Shown here in pieces: positions 10,380-23,379 of a DNA stretch of 64,000 nt. Below the pieces are notes generated by a model. It had not been told where the DNA came from, made no database searches, and worked only from the letters and a program-made list of their open reading frames with translations. Each line of letters begins with the position of its first letter. The stretch's first letter is position 1. The translations under genes and the position numbers were made by a program. The stretch spans positions 29,309,339 to 29,373,338 of the forward strand of contig CM049316.1 in NCBI GenBank assembly GCA_026874595.1. The letters run 5' to 3'. The stretch is from Sipunculus nudus. Taxonomy: Eukaryota; Annelida; Sipuncula; Golfingiida; Sipunculidae.

Positions 10380-12725
10380 TAATGGTATCAGTTGTAAGAC
10401 CTTGATTCCAGGGTTGGCGTTTGGGTAGGTTTATTTCTGGTTACGGAGGACAGATTGAATATTGCTGGGCCATTCAGTGCTGACTGAATTTTTATAATTG
10501 TTGGGGGGGGGGTGCGACAGAATGGCCACCGGTCGTAACCCAAACATTTTCAAAATGGATAGTTAGGGAAATGGGACGAAACTGAGTTTAGCAAACCTTA
10601 ATTAATACGTACGCTATTTTAAGAAAACAAAAATAAAACTACAGACTGACACAAGCTGTAAGTTGTGTGTGAATTCACAGAGAAAGAATACAGAATTTGT
10701 GCATTTGACGGTTGAGTGCGATAGTTCAGGGAAAATTGGTTGGGCCAGTTTTCTTCAGATTGTGCCTAATGATGTTTATTCTTCCAGTGCAATTGTTGAC
10801 ATTGCTTTATTTAAGTGTCATCGTTATTACAATATGACTGCCTTGTATTTTAACGCTTTTCTTTTCCTACTCGCATTTGTAAAAATACTCTTTGTCAAAC
10901 ATGGCTTCATAATGTATGTTAACAAGGGCAATGCGTGCCATGATGGCCAATTAAAATGCACTTCTTTAGATCGGGACGCGTTGACAGGCTCACTAGTTAG
11001 ATAAGGTAATTATTCTGAAGCAGACCGGGTCCAATGATTTTATTTATTTGCTTTTAATTAGTTGTTGTATATCAGGTGATTAATTAGTTGTTGGATATCA
11101 GATGATCGGGTAAGTAAAGGTAAAACTGGTCGACGAAGCCTGTGATTGACCATTAAGTTTTATATCTTTTATTATATATACACTTATCATACGTTTTCGA
11201 GTACTTTTAAAATTCGTGCATAGCCTGAAAAAAATCACTCAACCAGATGGGCGAGTTCAAACTAAAAAGCGCTCGCCAACAAATATAAGTGGGCGATCAT
11301 TAATGTCTTACCATGACGAAAATATGATAAATATATAGATATAACAGGAATACTTTCAGGAATGTCACATATTACTTTTTGTCGCGTGTTTAAAATGAAT
11401 AATCTATGAACAGCGAACGTTAGAAGTAATGGGCTGGTATGTATAAATTAATTCTGTTCATGTAATCTATTAATCTTATCCAATCTTTCATCTAATCCTT
11501 CGCTAGACGAGTCGTTCTTCTTAGACTTGATTATCACCACTGCTGGTGATGTATAATCGTGAAAGTAATCATGTTACACAAAATTTTGTCTCTCTCAGGC
11601 AATCTTGGAAGGACTTCCGTCACCTAATTTATACCCCGACAGACAGACGGGGGTCATATTTTCATTCATGTCAATCTGTCTCACTATATTTGTCTGCTGA
11701 TTTGGCTGTACAAATTAGATCTGAAAAAGCAATTAATTATCTATAAAGTATTTATAGGAGAGGTGTGAATCGGACTAATGAGAAGTTTATTAATTTCTTT
11801 GTTTATAGTTGGGGAATCTCTATAAAGGTGGGTGTAAGTTGTTTCTTCTTCGTCTGTATAAACATATACTTCTGTATTTTATTGTCGATTGCGACTGTTT
11901 TTGTATTTTAGGTTTTATACGACAATCTTTAGACTGTGGAATAATGGCTGGGGATTAGATATATAAAGTTTAGATCATACCATTATCAAATGAAGTGCAC
12001 TTTAGGTCAAAAATATTATATTGCTATTTTCACATAATTAAACACTATATTTTAATGTTAAATTTTAATGTTCTTATATTTTACCCTTTTCAAAGGCGTT
12101 CCAGGTGTCCGTCCTCCCTTGCCACAAACATACTCAAAATCGGACAAGATTGAAAATCAGAGATTTCGTGCAGGCCTACAACTTGGTCGCGATAGATCAG
12201 AGGGACTACACATATCAGTTGAACTGCAGAATACGGGACAACAATCAGAGAACAGAAACTGTTTGAACATTAAAAGACTTTAACGGAAATTCTTTTCTGG
12301 TTTTGTGGCTTGTGTCTAGACCAATTAACCAACCGCAATCTGAACAAAACGAGACAGTATTCAAAAGCTTACATAACTCTCTTTTTCATATTACATCATC
12401 TATCTGGCTAAAGGTCGTTGCAACATTTCCAGTTCTTGGGGAAGGTTTATCATGTTTTTACGCGAGGATTTCAGACAACATTTTGACGTTATCATTGTTT
12501 CTTGAATTTTTGACTTTGACTATCCACGAATTATATTTTTGTCAACGTGTGTGTGCGTGTGTGTGTGCGCGCGCGGGTGCGTGAGAATGTGTTTGTGTGT
12601 GGGTGAGGGCCGGGGAATTATATGAATAACAATCCGCCGATTGTGTGATTTCCTGATGTTCTCTTTAAAGCGCCCTATTCAAGTACCATGTGTGTAAAAT
12701 ATATATGGTGGATGGTATTTCGTTC
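10380..12725. other. non-coding stretch with unassigned short frames
   Basis: The longest frame is 113 codons on the plus strand at 10663-11004, with one hydrophobic stretch (residues about 62-82) and no recognisable family; no splice sites or promoter make it convincing. Frames at 12068-12283 and 12303-12584 are likewise unsupported, the latter ending in a (TG)n run at 12548-12566. A G run lies near 10502-10511. Confidence 0.45.
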
Positions 12726-12729
12726 TTAT

Positions 12730-13120
12730 AACAGTACATTGTAGGTCACTATTTCGTTCTAACACTGCTTACTCCTGTAAACCAAAGAAAATAAAGACTC
12801 GGCCGCGATCAGTGGCGCAAAACATGAACATAGCGCGCACGCCACCTAGTGGCTGAACACAAAACAAGTTTTTCAAGCTTCTAAACGCTTTTTCTTCTGT
12901 CTTTCTTCTTTTACGTTTCTTCTTCTTGCTCGGAGCTATCGCAAAATGCTCAATATCGAATCCGTGTTCATGCCACTTTCGCTATGTGCCGTGTTTACTC
13001 ACACACAGATCCATAGAAGGTGGACTGGAGACAGCAAATCTGTGTGCCGCGATTGTTTCACTGTGAATCTTTTGTATTTAACCAAAATGAACTGACTGCA
13101 TGAGATAACACTCACACATT
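12730..13120 (-). repeat. dispersed repeat, copy 2 (inverted relative to 3255-3650)
   Basis: Read on the minus strand this gives GTTCATTTTGG, TGTGTGAGTAAACACGG, GCCACTAGGTGGCG and GCGCCACTGATCGCG in the same order as the plus-strand copy at 3255-3650. A run of C starts immediately after it at about 13124-13137. Confidence 0.6.
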
Positions 13121-13139
13121 ATACCCCCCCCCCCCCCAC

Positions 13140-15790
13140 CAGGGGGAGTGGTTATGTTATTTGCAGCTTTGGTTTGTTTGTCTTTTAGCAACAATACTCA
13201 AAATGTTATCACCGGATTTTCATGAAATTTTCAGTAATGATACAAGGAACAATTTGTTTCAATGTTTCAATGTTGGGGGTGTTCAGGTTACATTGCTGAA
13301 AATGCCATATTGGAGTTATGATCTACCTTGGCCGAGGTCTTCACTCTCTGGGTGAAAATTTCTAGTTGCAATTGTTTTTGTACCTTAAGTGTAACTGAAG
13401 AAAGGTATATAGCAATTAGAAATATAGTTCGGGACCACTTACACCTCCGCCTGGTGAGTGCTACACAGGAAAAAAATATCAATGTGAGCTCAGGTTCATT
13501 AACTCCATTGTTCATCAACTCCATGGTTTCATCAAAGGCGGGCTCTGCATGCTGAACACCAATGATTTGCGTTGGCCCTTAATTACCGGATATACAATAT
13601 TTTCCTGTCTCACAACCGTATAATATAATGATTTGAACAAAAACATAGTGGTTATAGTGGTTATTACCAATAACTGCTCTGGGCCCATGGACTACTCGGT
13701 GAATCCTTAGACTTCCACAATATTTCTTTGTGAATAGTTAATTTAGTGAAGTTTCAAACCAGCAAACCAGGGAATCAATTAACCAACGAAGATATAAACA
13801 TAATACCATCAGGCGTGCGAACAATAAAAAATTCCGTTATCTAAAAAATAAAAGCTTTCATTATTTTAACTATGCAGGGGCTTTATTTGTCCTCGTTTGC
13901 GTGATAATTTCAAAGATTTAAATCAATACACATTAAAGATCTTGAACCAAATGTCTTTATCAGGTAAACGGGTTAGAAGTTGAAACATATTGCTATCAAC
14001 TCTTATATATCCCATAGAATAGTAGAGCGTGAAGTAACAAATTACATTTTCAAAGGGAGCACGGTGTGGAAAGGGGGGGGTGGGGGGTGGTGGTGGATGA
14101 AATTGAAAAAATATCATGACCATCTTTTCACCAATATCAAGATAATTTTTTTATAGCTGAAACTGTAGATATAGTATGCTTGTCAGTATTTTGCCAAACC
14201 ACAACCCCCCCCCCCCCCCCCCCGTAACTGAGCGATGATAGGGAAAAGAATGATGGCGTATGACCATTGAAATAAGATCAAAGTTGTTCCTTTCAATCGA
14301 ACATGTTTTCGCAACCAATCCTGACCACAAATAGCAGTACATTTGAAATATTTCATTTTATCATTCCCGCCTATTAGCTTTTGTTCAGATGATAAATAAA
14401 ACGTTTCACAGCTTACTTATGACCTAGCTTATGTACTTTGTTTACCGGATATTAGCATATTTAAAGAAAATAACCTGTTATTCAATGACTGGTTCCACTC
14501 AATTCATTTAATGCAAATGTTTTAAACAAAATCGAGTGTAAATACGAATGCGATTAATATCAACAAATGAAAATGTGATTAAAACTATCAAACGCGAATG
14601 GATGTGTAAATGAATGTAAATGAACACAAGATTGACACCAGATATGGAGAAAAAATGTGTATATTGCAATTAATAAAAGTTAATCTATATTTAGATTACA
14701 ATATTGAACAAATATTACATGATTCTTGACGAACTTTTCTACTTGTGAATCTTCTTCACAAGTAACAGTTTAGTATTGCATTTGCATTCAAAATCAAAAG
14801 AATCGAGGTATGGGTTGTAGGTCTTGAGTCTTGTGTTATCCATACAGAGATACGTGTAAAGCTGTCAATAAAATTTTAACCTGTTTTGTGACAAGTTGTA
14901 TTAAAGATTTACTAACAACCTAGTTCATACGCGACAGTAATCTCCGTTTCCAATCGGAAATTACTGTTTTGCAAATATTTTAAACAACATGAATATTAAT
15001 AATTTGTGTTGCACCTGCAATTTTAGACAGCTGTTAATGAGTTTCTGTTTATATGAATTCTTACGACTATTTGCAGACTTATTCGTAAAATATCGAATCT
15101 GTATAAAGTAAAAAGAAAATCTGACAAAAACAAGACAGAGCTTCTGATCGACATGGAAATGTTTTCGTATATTATTTTTGAACTACTTACATGTTATCAA
15201 TTAAACTTGTAAATTTAGCATTATCTAAAAAACGATTAAATAATTTAATGGCGACATAACACCTGATACCTATAACCGAATAGGGACAACATATAATAAA
15301 GGAAGCGGGATAGATGGAGGCATTAAACATTCTTTTTCTATTACAATATCATGTATACGTGATCATGTCTCGTCCCATTCTATCAATATGAGTTTTTTTG
15401 TCGTTGACTCGTATGTAGCAAATGTCAACATAAATGTCCATATCACATGTGTTGAATGTCGTTGAATTCACATGCCTTTACCGTGGGTATGGATAGTTAA
15501 ACATTAGTAAAGGACACGATACCTCTCCTGGCCTCCTTACTGTGCACTCTGTAACTAGCGACACTTCACGTTGTTATGTCATTAAAATTCACCTTTTCGT
15601 ACCATCGTGTATAAATTATTGATTGGATTCCGCATTTGCCTACTTCCGAGGCCTTCTGGCAGGTGTCAGCACTAGAGTGGTTTAAATCGCAAGAAACGAC
15701 AGACTGTATTGCTGTTAACTGTTAATAATTTATATTTATACTTAGAACATAAAATAGCGTCTTTTAAATCATTTACTTGTATTTATATAG
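13140..15790. other. non-coding stretch
   Basis: Only short frames. A G-rich patch at 14073-14095 and a 19-C run at 14205-14223 are the only landmarks; frames on the minus strand through these give proline or glycine runs and are artefacts. AT-rich from 14350 on. I recognise no gene. Confidence 0.5.
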
Positions 15791-15794
15791 CTGC

Positions 15795-18676
<2,882 letters not shown>

Positions 18677-18736
<60 letters not shown>

Positions 18737-18900
18737 TGGAAGTGTTATACACAGAAAAGTTGGTTCACTGACGGTGGGAATCGAACCCACGATCTTCCGA
18801 TTTCCGGTTGGGGGCCTTAACTACCATGACGTCACTTTGCTGGTTCCGATAAAAGTGTACTAATACACGGGGGGAAGGAACTCTGGCGTAGCCAAGTGGT
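18677..18900 (-). mobile_element. tRNA-derived SINE ending in a (TA)n tail
   Basis: On the minus strand the sequence holds a promoter-like head CATGGTAGTTAAGGCCCCCA (box-A-like) and GTGGGTTCGATTCCCACC (a good box-B match, with a paired TPsiC-like stem). It then runs CGTCAGTGAACCAACTT and a body of ~50 bases into a (TA)n tail at 18677-18734. The degenerate cloverleaf and the tail argue for a SINE, not a functional tRNA gene. The 5' boundary near 18900 is approximate. Confidence 0.65.
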
Positions 18901-18981
18901 AAATATATATCTTCATGTATATTGCCCTCTATGATTTCCATTTAATCAGGCTATACGCGAAAACAAATTACCTTGTATGAC

Positions 18982-19181
18982 CAGGCGCGGATCCAGGATT
19001 TTTTGCAGGGAGGGTTCAACGGGTGTCATGCATAAACATTGTCTTAAAACAGGTCATTGGTTGAGGGGGGGGGGGGGGTGTCGAACCCTCAAATCCCCGT
19101 CATGCATAAGATTTGTCTAAAAAAGTTGGTTGAGAGAGGGGCGGGGGGGGGGGGGGGTCCGACCACCAAAACCCACGCCTG
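18982..19181. mobile_element. small hAT-like MITE, 200 bp
   Basis: Left end CAGGCGCGGATCCAGGATTT; right end AAACCCACGCCTG, reverse complement CAGGCGTGGGTTT, so the termini share CAGGCGYGG. The flanks TGTATGAC (18974-18981) and TGTATCCA (19182-19189) share only TGTAT, an imperfect 8-bp duplication. Internally an ATGCATAA/TTGTCT block is duplicated (near 19028 and 19100), each followed by a G run. Short length and no coding capacity suggest a miniature element. Confidence 0.5.
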
Positions 19182-19189
19182 TGTATCCA

Positions 19190-19370
19190 TGTTATATGTA
19201 AAAGTCACGAAAGGTTTACCATTAACAAAAAGGGCATGCAGCTACATTTGAAAACCTGTATACATGCATTAGTTAAAGTGGCGGAAGGTTTACCGTCCAA
19301 CAAAAGAACAGCTTCATGTGAAAAGCTGTTTCAATGAACTAATTACAGTGGCGGAAGGTTTCCATTTTTC
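19190..19370. repeat. ~70-bp repeat units containing GTGGCGGAAGGTTTACC
   Basis: Two to three diverged units with the order GTGGCGGAAGGTTTACC, an AACAAAAG block, CATGTGAAAA and a CATTAGTTAAA-like end. The same unit family occurs at 25950-26215, with a trace near 24370-24430. Confidence 0.6.
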
Positions 19371-19777
19371 ATTGTCACAAAAGCCTTGGGATCGTGCTAG
19401 TTTGTTTAAAGGGAAGCAAACACATGCGGACTTCGGACATAAAGCATAAAAGCCAAAACACGAAATAGGTAATAGAGTATACAGAAATTTTACTTCATAA
19501 CAAAACGTGACCAGATACATTTGCATACATGAACTAAAGTTGTTCAAACAATCATAATGAAATGTTTACTTAACTGAATAGTGGTGATGTTCCAACTGTA
19601 CTGGGTGCTACTGAACAAAATTTGTATTAAGTATACATAAATATAAAACAATATTAGAGAGGATAAACTCTAATCGACACTGAATATTATATACATGTTC
19701 CAAAAACTGTTAAGGCTGGCTCAATATCCGAATTCATATCACATCTCGACCAAACAAGATCTGAGCCCTTATAAAAT

Positions 19778-19840
19778 CAAACCGGCTCACTTTTCAGCAG
19801 GTACAAACTGGAGTTTGTACCTGTAGAGTGAGCCGGTTTG
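19778..19840. other. 63-nt strong stem-loop downstream of the TLR gene
   Basis: Outer arms CAAACCGGCTCACT (19778-19791) and AGTGAGCCGGTTTG (19827-19840) are exact reverse complements. After a 6/3-nt internal loop the inner arms CAGGTACAAACT (19798-19809) and AGTTTGTACCTG (19812-19823) are also exact, leaving a 2-nt apex. It lies about 235 nt past the minus-strand TLR stop codon, so it would be in a long 3' UTR or just beyond it. It could be a foldback repeat or an RNA hairpin; no function is shown. Confidence 0.85.
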
Positions 19841-19901
19841 AGTACTGCTCTCACGAAACAGATCTTTCGTACAAACTGATAAGTCAAACTAACCGTACAT
19901 T

Positions 19902-19904
<3 letters not shown>

Positions 19905-19953
<49 letters not shown>

Positions 19954-19973
19954 TTATTTATTTATTTATTTAT
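19905..19973. repeat. (TA)n followed by (TTTA)n; possible TLR poly(A) signals
   Basis: About 45 bp of TA then about 25 bp of TTTA. On the minus strand the latter reads as repeated AATAAA, about 105-125 nt after the TLR stop codon, so it could serve as the poly(A) signal for that gene. The role is inference; the tract itself is plain. Confidence 0.8.
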
Positions 19974-20075
19974 CGTACAACATATACCTGGAATATCGCA
20001 CCAAAGAAGGTATACATTACAAATATTTACAACATGTATAAAATAAAGCCTTTGCACAATACACACAATACAGAG

Positions 20076-22499
20076 CTACATATCAACATCCCCTTGAACT
20101 TGGCGCAGTGATGACCGCAGTCTTGACCAAAAAACAGGAACATTATCAATCATGTCCTCACCGGGCCACACGAGATAGGTGTGGCTTCTCATAATTGCCA
20201 GCAGGGTACGCGGCATGTCGCAGGCTGCAAAGTCTTCTAACAAAATTACAATGATTTTGTCCACACCTCTTTCCATCATATGAATCCGTGCCATATGCAT
20301 TTCAAATTTACACCAGCCACTTCTAATAAAATGCCGCGAAAGCACGATGACTGTTTTTCGGCTAGATGATATACTTCTCAGGATATTCTCTTCAATAGGG
20401 CAACCGATTTCGAAGTCTCTGTGATGAACACAAAGGCGGAAGGGAGCGTCACCTCCTTCGAGATTTGGAATGAGGTAATCATGGACCCAGTTCAGGTCTT
20501 TCTCGTTGTAGGCTACAAAGGCATCGAACTGAAATGCTCCGGCTTCTTCAAACAACTCAGCGTAAAGCGCACGCTGAATTTTCAGACGAAGACACCAGTA
20601 TCTGATGTCCCATCGATGGCGATAAGCAATAGCAGATACAGTCATACAAATCGTTATGACCACCAGAAGGCCAACTAAGGCGTACAGCCATTTAAGACTG
20701 AAACAGTTTTTCTCCAGGTGGGGCAAAATGTCTGAATGGAGTTTAGATAGCGATACCCTCCGGCCTTTAAAACTACACCTTGTTTGAGCTGTATTATTCA
20801 TGTTATGTCGAAATGTCTTCATCCACCGCAGGAACAGCAACGTGCCACATGAACATTCTAACGGGTTACCACTCAAGTCTATGAATAATTTCCTGAGTTC
20901 CTTCTCGCGCCTTTTGAAGGCAAGTTTGAATGTTGACATTGTCTTTGAACTCAAGTATAAAATTCTATTATCTGATACATCAACATAGACAAGATTTTCT
21001 AGAAAAGCAATACCAGATGGAATGTCAAGTAAATAGTTATTTTTCAAAACCAAAGTCTCTACATCCGATTTTGCCATTTCATCAAAAACGATTTGGGAAA
21101 TGTTAAATATGTTGTTGTAGGAAAGATCTAGGTACTTGAGCCGTTTCAGTCTTGGTAATGGACCCCCGTCATTTAGCAACATTTCACCAAGGTTATTGTT
21201 TGAGAGGTTCAGTGAAAGCACTGCAGGACCTAACCGTTCCCCGAATCCGGTTTTAGAAATATTTTTGCAGTTGTTGAAAGACAGATCAATGTGTACCTTG
21301 CTTACAGGGCGACACACTTCCATATTACCCATAAACTCGGTCATTTTGTTATCTGCTAGATCGAGATGCACATTGCTTATATTTTCTTTGTTGTAAATGT
21401 AAACCGTTAAATTAGTGGAAACTTTCCCCATGTCACAAACCTGGCGCGCATAGAAGCGTCTTAGACTTTTAGGCCAGATAAACAAGATGTAAGATCTAAA
21501 TTTGTCTTCTTTATGTTGTACGATATCCATATATGTTACATATTTGTCAAGATCAATATTGCTGTTTGCATTGTAGCCAATCTTGTTCGCAGCGAAAACT
21601 TCAGGCAACAACATAGAAATTTCTTTTTCAGAACCTTTTTGTGTATCTCCTATGGCCAAAGGGCCTTTCGTTTGGTAACTAATGTTCAAAACTCTCACAC
21701 GTTCCAACCCAAATAATGCCCCGTATAATATCAAATGGTTTTCCCCCATATACAGTTCCTGTAGGTTTGGTGTGTATGCGCTGATCAGGCTGTTGATATA
21801 TCCAATTCTATTTCTACTTAAGTCCAAATGTTTCAAGGACGGCGTCTTGATGGATTTTAAAAATTTGCTGGTAATGTCGTTGTCAGAATTAACGGGATTG
21901 GAAGCTATTTGTCTTAATATTAATGTGTGCAGCTTTGTTTTTGGGAGCGAAGTCATCAATAAAATAAAAAACTTGTATTTGTTAAACCCAAGGTAAATGT
22001 TATTTGACATGTTCAGAACTTCTAATGCTTCAAGCGGTTTCAAGACATTTGATGTATTTTGGTACGCTGTCTGTCCTATACCATTTTCGCTTAAATCAAG
22101 GAAGCGGAGACGGTCCAACCCAAGAAACGCTTTTGGTTCGATATATTTGATGGCGCATCTATGCAGGTGCAGTTTTAATAAACGAACATACCTTACAAAA
22201 CTATTATCTTTGACCTGGTGTAGCTTGTTGCCAGAGAGTATAAACTCCGTTACGTTTTCGTTGCACATTTCGGGTACGTGCCTCAGTCCTCTGTATCCGC
22301 AATCAACCCTGACTGCATCCCGTGTCCTTGTACAAGCACAGTCTGAACAAAACGGTGGATGACCAGTTGAAGAAACAAATTTAGCTAGTAATACAACAAA
22401 ACCCATTAATCGGACGAAGAACATGTTTAAATATACGGTATGCGAGTCTATTGATCTTTTTTTTTTTAATTTACATATTCCCCAAAAGTCATTCACCAC
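20076..22499 (-). CDS. Toll-like receptor (LRR ectodomain, TM, TIR), intact
   Basis: A type I innate immune receptor: the leucine-rich repeat ectodomain senses ligand, the cytoplasmic TIR domain recruits MyD88-type adaptors (family knowledge). The 807-codon frame is one exon. Met26 (codon at 22422-22424) begins a good signal peptide (MFFVRLMGFVVLLAKF) and is probably the true start. Cysteines at 51, 54, 56 and 67 form an LRR N-cap; LxxLxLxxN repeats follow (e.g. LRFLDLSENGI, LKYLDLSYNNI). The single C-cap has cysteines 549, 551, 575 and 599 (NPLECSC). A membrane segment spans ~604-626. TIR ~656-795 has box 1 FDAFVAYNEKD, box 2 RDFEIGCPIEENI and box 3 FW (790-791). One C-terminal LRR cap is the vertebrate-like single-cysteine-cluster layout. 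A paralogous pseudogene lies at 50279-52569. Ligand unknown. Confidence 0.95.
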   Translation of the reverse strand: MVNDFWGICKLKKKRSIDSHTVYLNMFFVRLMGFVVLLAKFVSSTGHPPFCSDCACTRTRDAVRVDCGYRGLRHVPEMCNENVTEFILSGNKLHQVKDNSFVRYVRLLKLHLHRCAIKYIEPKAFLGLDRLRFLDLSENGIGQTAYQNTSNVLKPLEALEVLNMSNNIYLGFNKYKFFILLMTSLPKTKLHTLILRQIASNPVNSDNDITSKFLKSIKTPSLKHLDLSRNRIGYINSLISAYTPNLQELYMGENHLILYGALFGLERVRVLNISYQTKGPLAIGDTQKGSEKEISMLLPEVFAANKIGYNANSNIDLDKYVTYMDIVQHKEDKFRSYILFIWPKSLRRFYARQVCDMGKVSTNLTVYIYNKENISNVHLDLADNKMTEFMGNMEVCRPVSKVHIDLSFNNCKNISKTGFGERLGPAVLSLNLSNNNLGEMLLNDGGPLPRLKRLKYLDLSYNNIFNISQIVFDEMAKSDVETLVLKNNYLLDIPSGIAFLENLVYVDVSDNRILYLSSKTMSTFKLAFKRREKELRKLFIDLSGNPLECSCGTLLFLRWMKTFRHNMNNTAQTRCSFKGRRVSLSKLHSDILPHLEKNCFSLKWLYALVGLLVVITICMTVSAIAYRHRWDIRYWCLRLKIQRALYAELFEEAGAFQFDAFVAYNEKDLNWVHDYLIPNLEGGDAPFRLCVHHRDFEIGCPIEENILRSISSSRKTVIVLSRHFIRSGWCKFEMHMARIHMMERGVDKIIVILLEDFAACDMPRTLLAIMRSHTYLVWPGEDMIDNVPVFWSRLRSSLRQVQGDVDM

Positions 22500-22559
22500 A
22501 CTGCTGTCTGATGAGATATGTCAACAGTGATTCAGTCCATCGTTTTCACTTCTGTTTCT

Positions 22560-22580
22560 TGTTCTCTGAAATCAGAAAAC
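22560..22580 (-). promoter_or_regulatory. candidate 3' splice site upstream of the TLR start
   Basis: On the minus strand GTTTTCTGATTTCAG ends at 22566, a good pyrimidine-rich acceptor 67 nt before the first in-frame ATG (22499). A single coding exon preceded by a 5' UTR exon is common for molluscan TLRs, which fits. A three-codon upstream frame (ATGGACTGA) lies between the site and the ATG. No matching donor was located. Confidence 0.4.
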
Positions 22581-22983
22581 TAAACAAGTTAAAATGTCTG
22601 ATCACACCAAGACTCACAGCGATATAACAAAGGTTTTGATCAACAGGAATAGCCACTGAATGAATCTCGCCTTGAGAAATTAGATAATGAACATTCGTCC
22701 ATTCCTTACAGTATCTCGTTAGCATATGTTTTACCTCATTTTGTATACGAGAATTGTTTGAAAGAATATTAAAGTACTACGGATGTACCCACCAGTATAA
22801 TTTGTTTCATAATATTTTAAATTTGTGTGCGGCAGATTATTTGCTGTCGCAACCATTTAACCTGACCGCCAATGGAGCTTTGTAAACTAAAACCTTTTTT
22901 ATATCATGAACATTTCGAGACATTTAATTTCGCACCTGTTCACTAGTAGCCATATTTCAGTAAGTGTCCACGAATTTTTTTGT

Positions 22984-23357
22984 GGAGGTAACCGCCTACA
23001 TTTTAAATGCTTGCTTAACTGTGAACTATATACATCTGCAGATATCCATTCATATTTCGCACTACGTGACCGGGCTTATGCCCGATTATCCAGGTGTCAA
23101 CCAGGCTCGGTGTACCACCCCTTGGGAACCTTGGTGTGTCATCCCCATTGCTGGATCATAATACCCAGGAACCACCGAAAGGTGCACTCGTTTGTGAGTG
23201 AAACACGACTGTTGGGTACAGTCTCACCATTAAGCCTGCTGATCGCTAACCCTGGGTGAGGGCCGACCATGAAAAATATCACCGCCCTCGGCTGAAATTC
23301 GAACTCACGATCTCCCGGCTTTGAGTCCTGTGCTTACCCCTGAGCCACAGAGGCCTG
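22984..23357 (-). mobile_element. tRNA-derived SINE, minus-strand copy
   Basis: On the minus strand the head reads CAGGCCTCTGTGGCTCAGGG (box A-like TGGCTCAGGGG) then GATCGTGAGTTCGAATTTCA (box B-like GTTCGAATTTC). The body aligns with 25439-25817: GGGCGGTGATATTTTTCATGG, GTGTTTCACTCACAAACGAG, GGTTCCTGGGT, ending GGCGGTTACCTCC. It sits about 500 bp upstream of the TLR start. Overlapping plus frames (22906-23259) are incidental. Confidence 0.8.
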
Positions 23358-23379
23358 TTTCCACCTTTACAACCAATAT

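Noticed and set aside
10663-11004. A 113-codon gene
   Set aside because: No recognisable domain, no splice or promoter context, and such lengths occur by chance on this scale.
18770-18850. A functional tRNA gene on the minus strand
   Set aside because: Box B is good but the rest does not fold as a full cloverleaf and it leads into a body and (TA)n tail, so it is a SINE head.
20421-22362. Plus-strand frames opposite the TLR (up to 121 codons)
   Set aside because: Antisense shadows of the long TLR frame.
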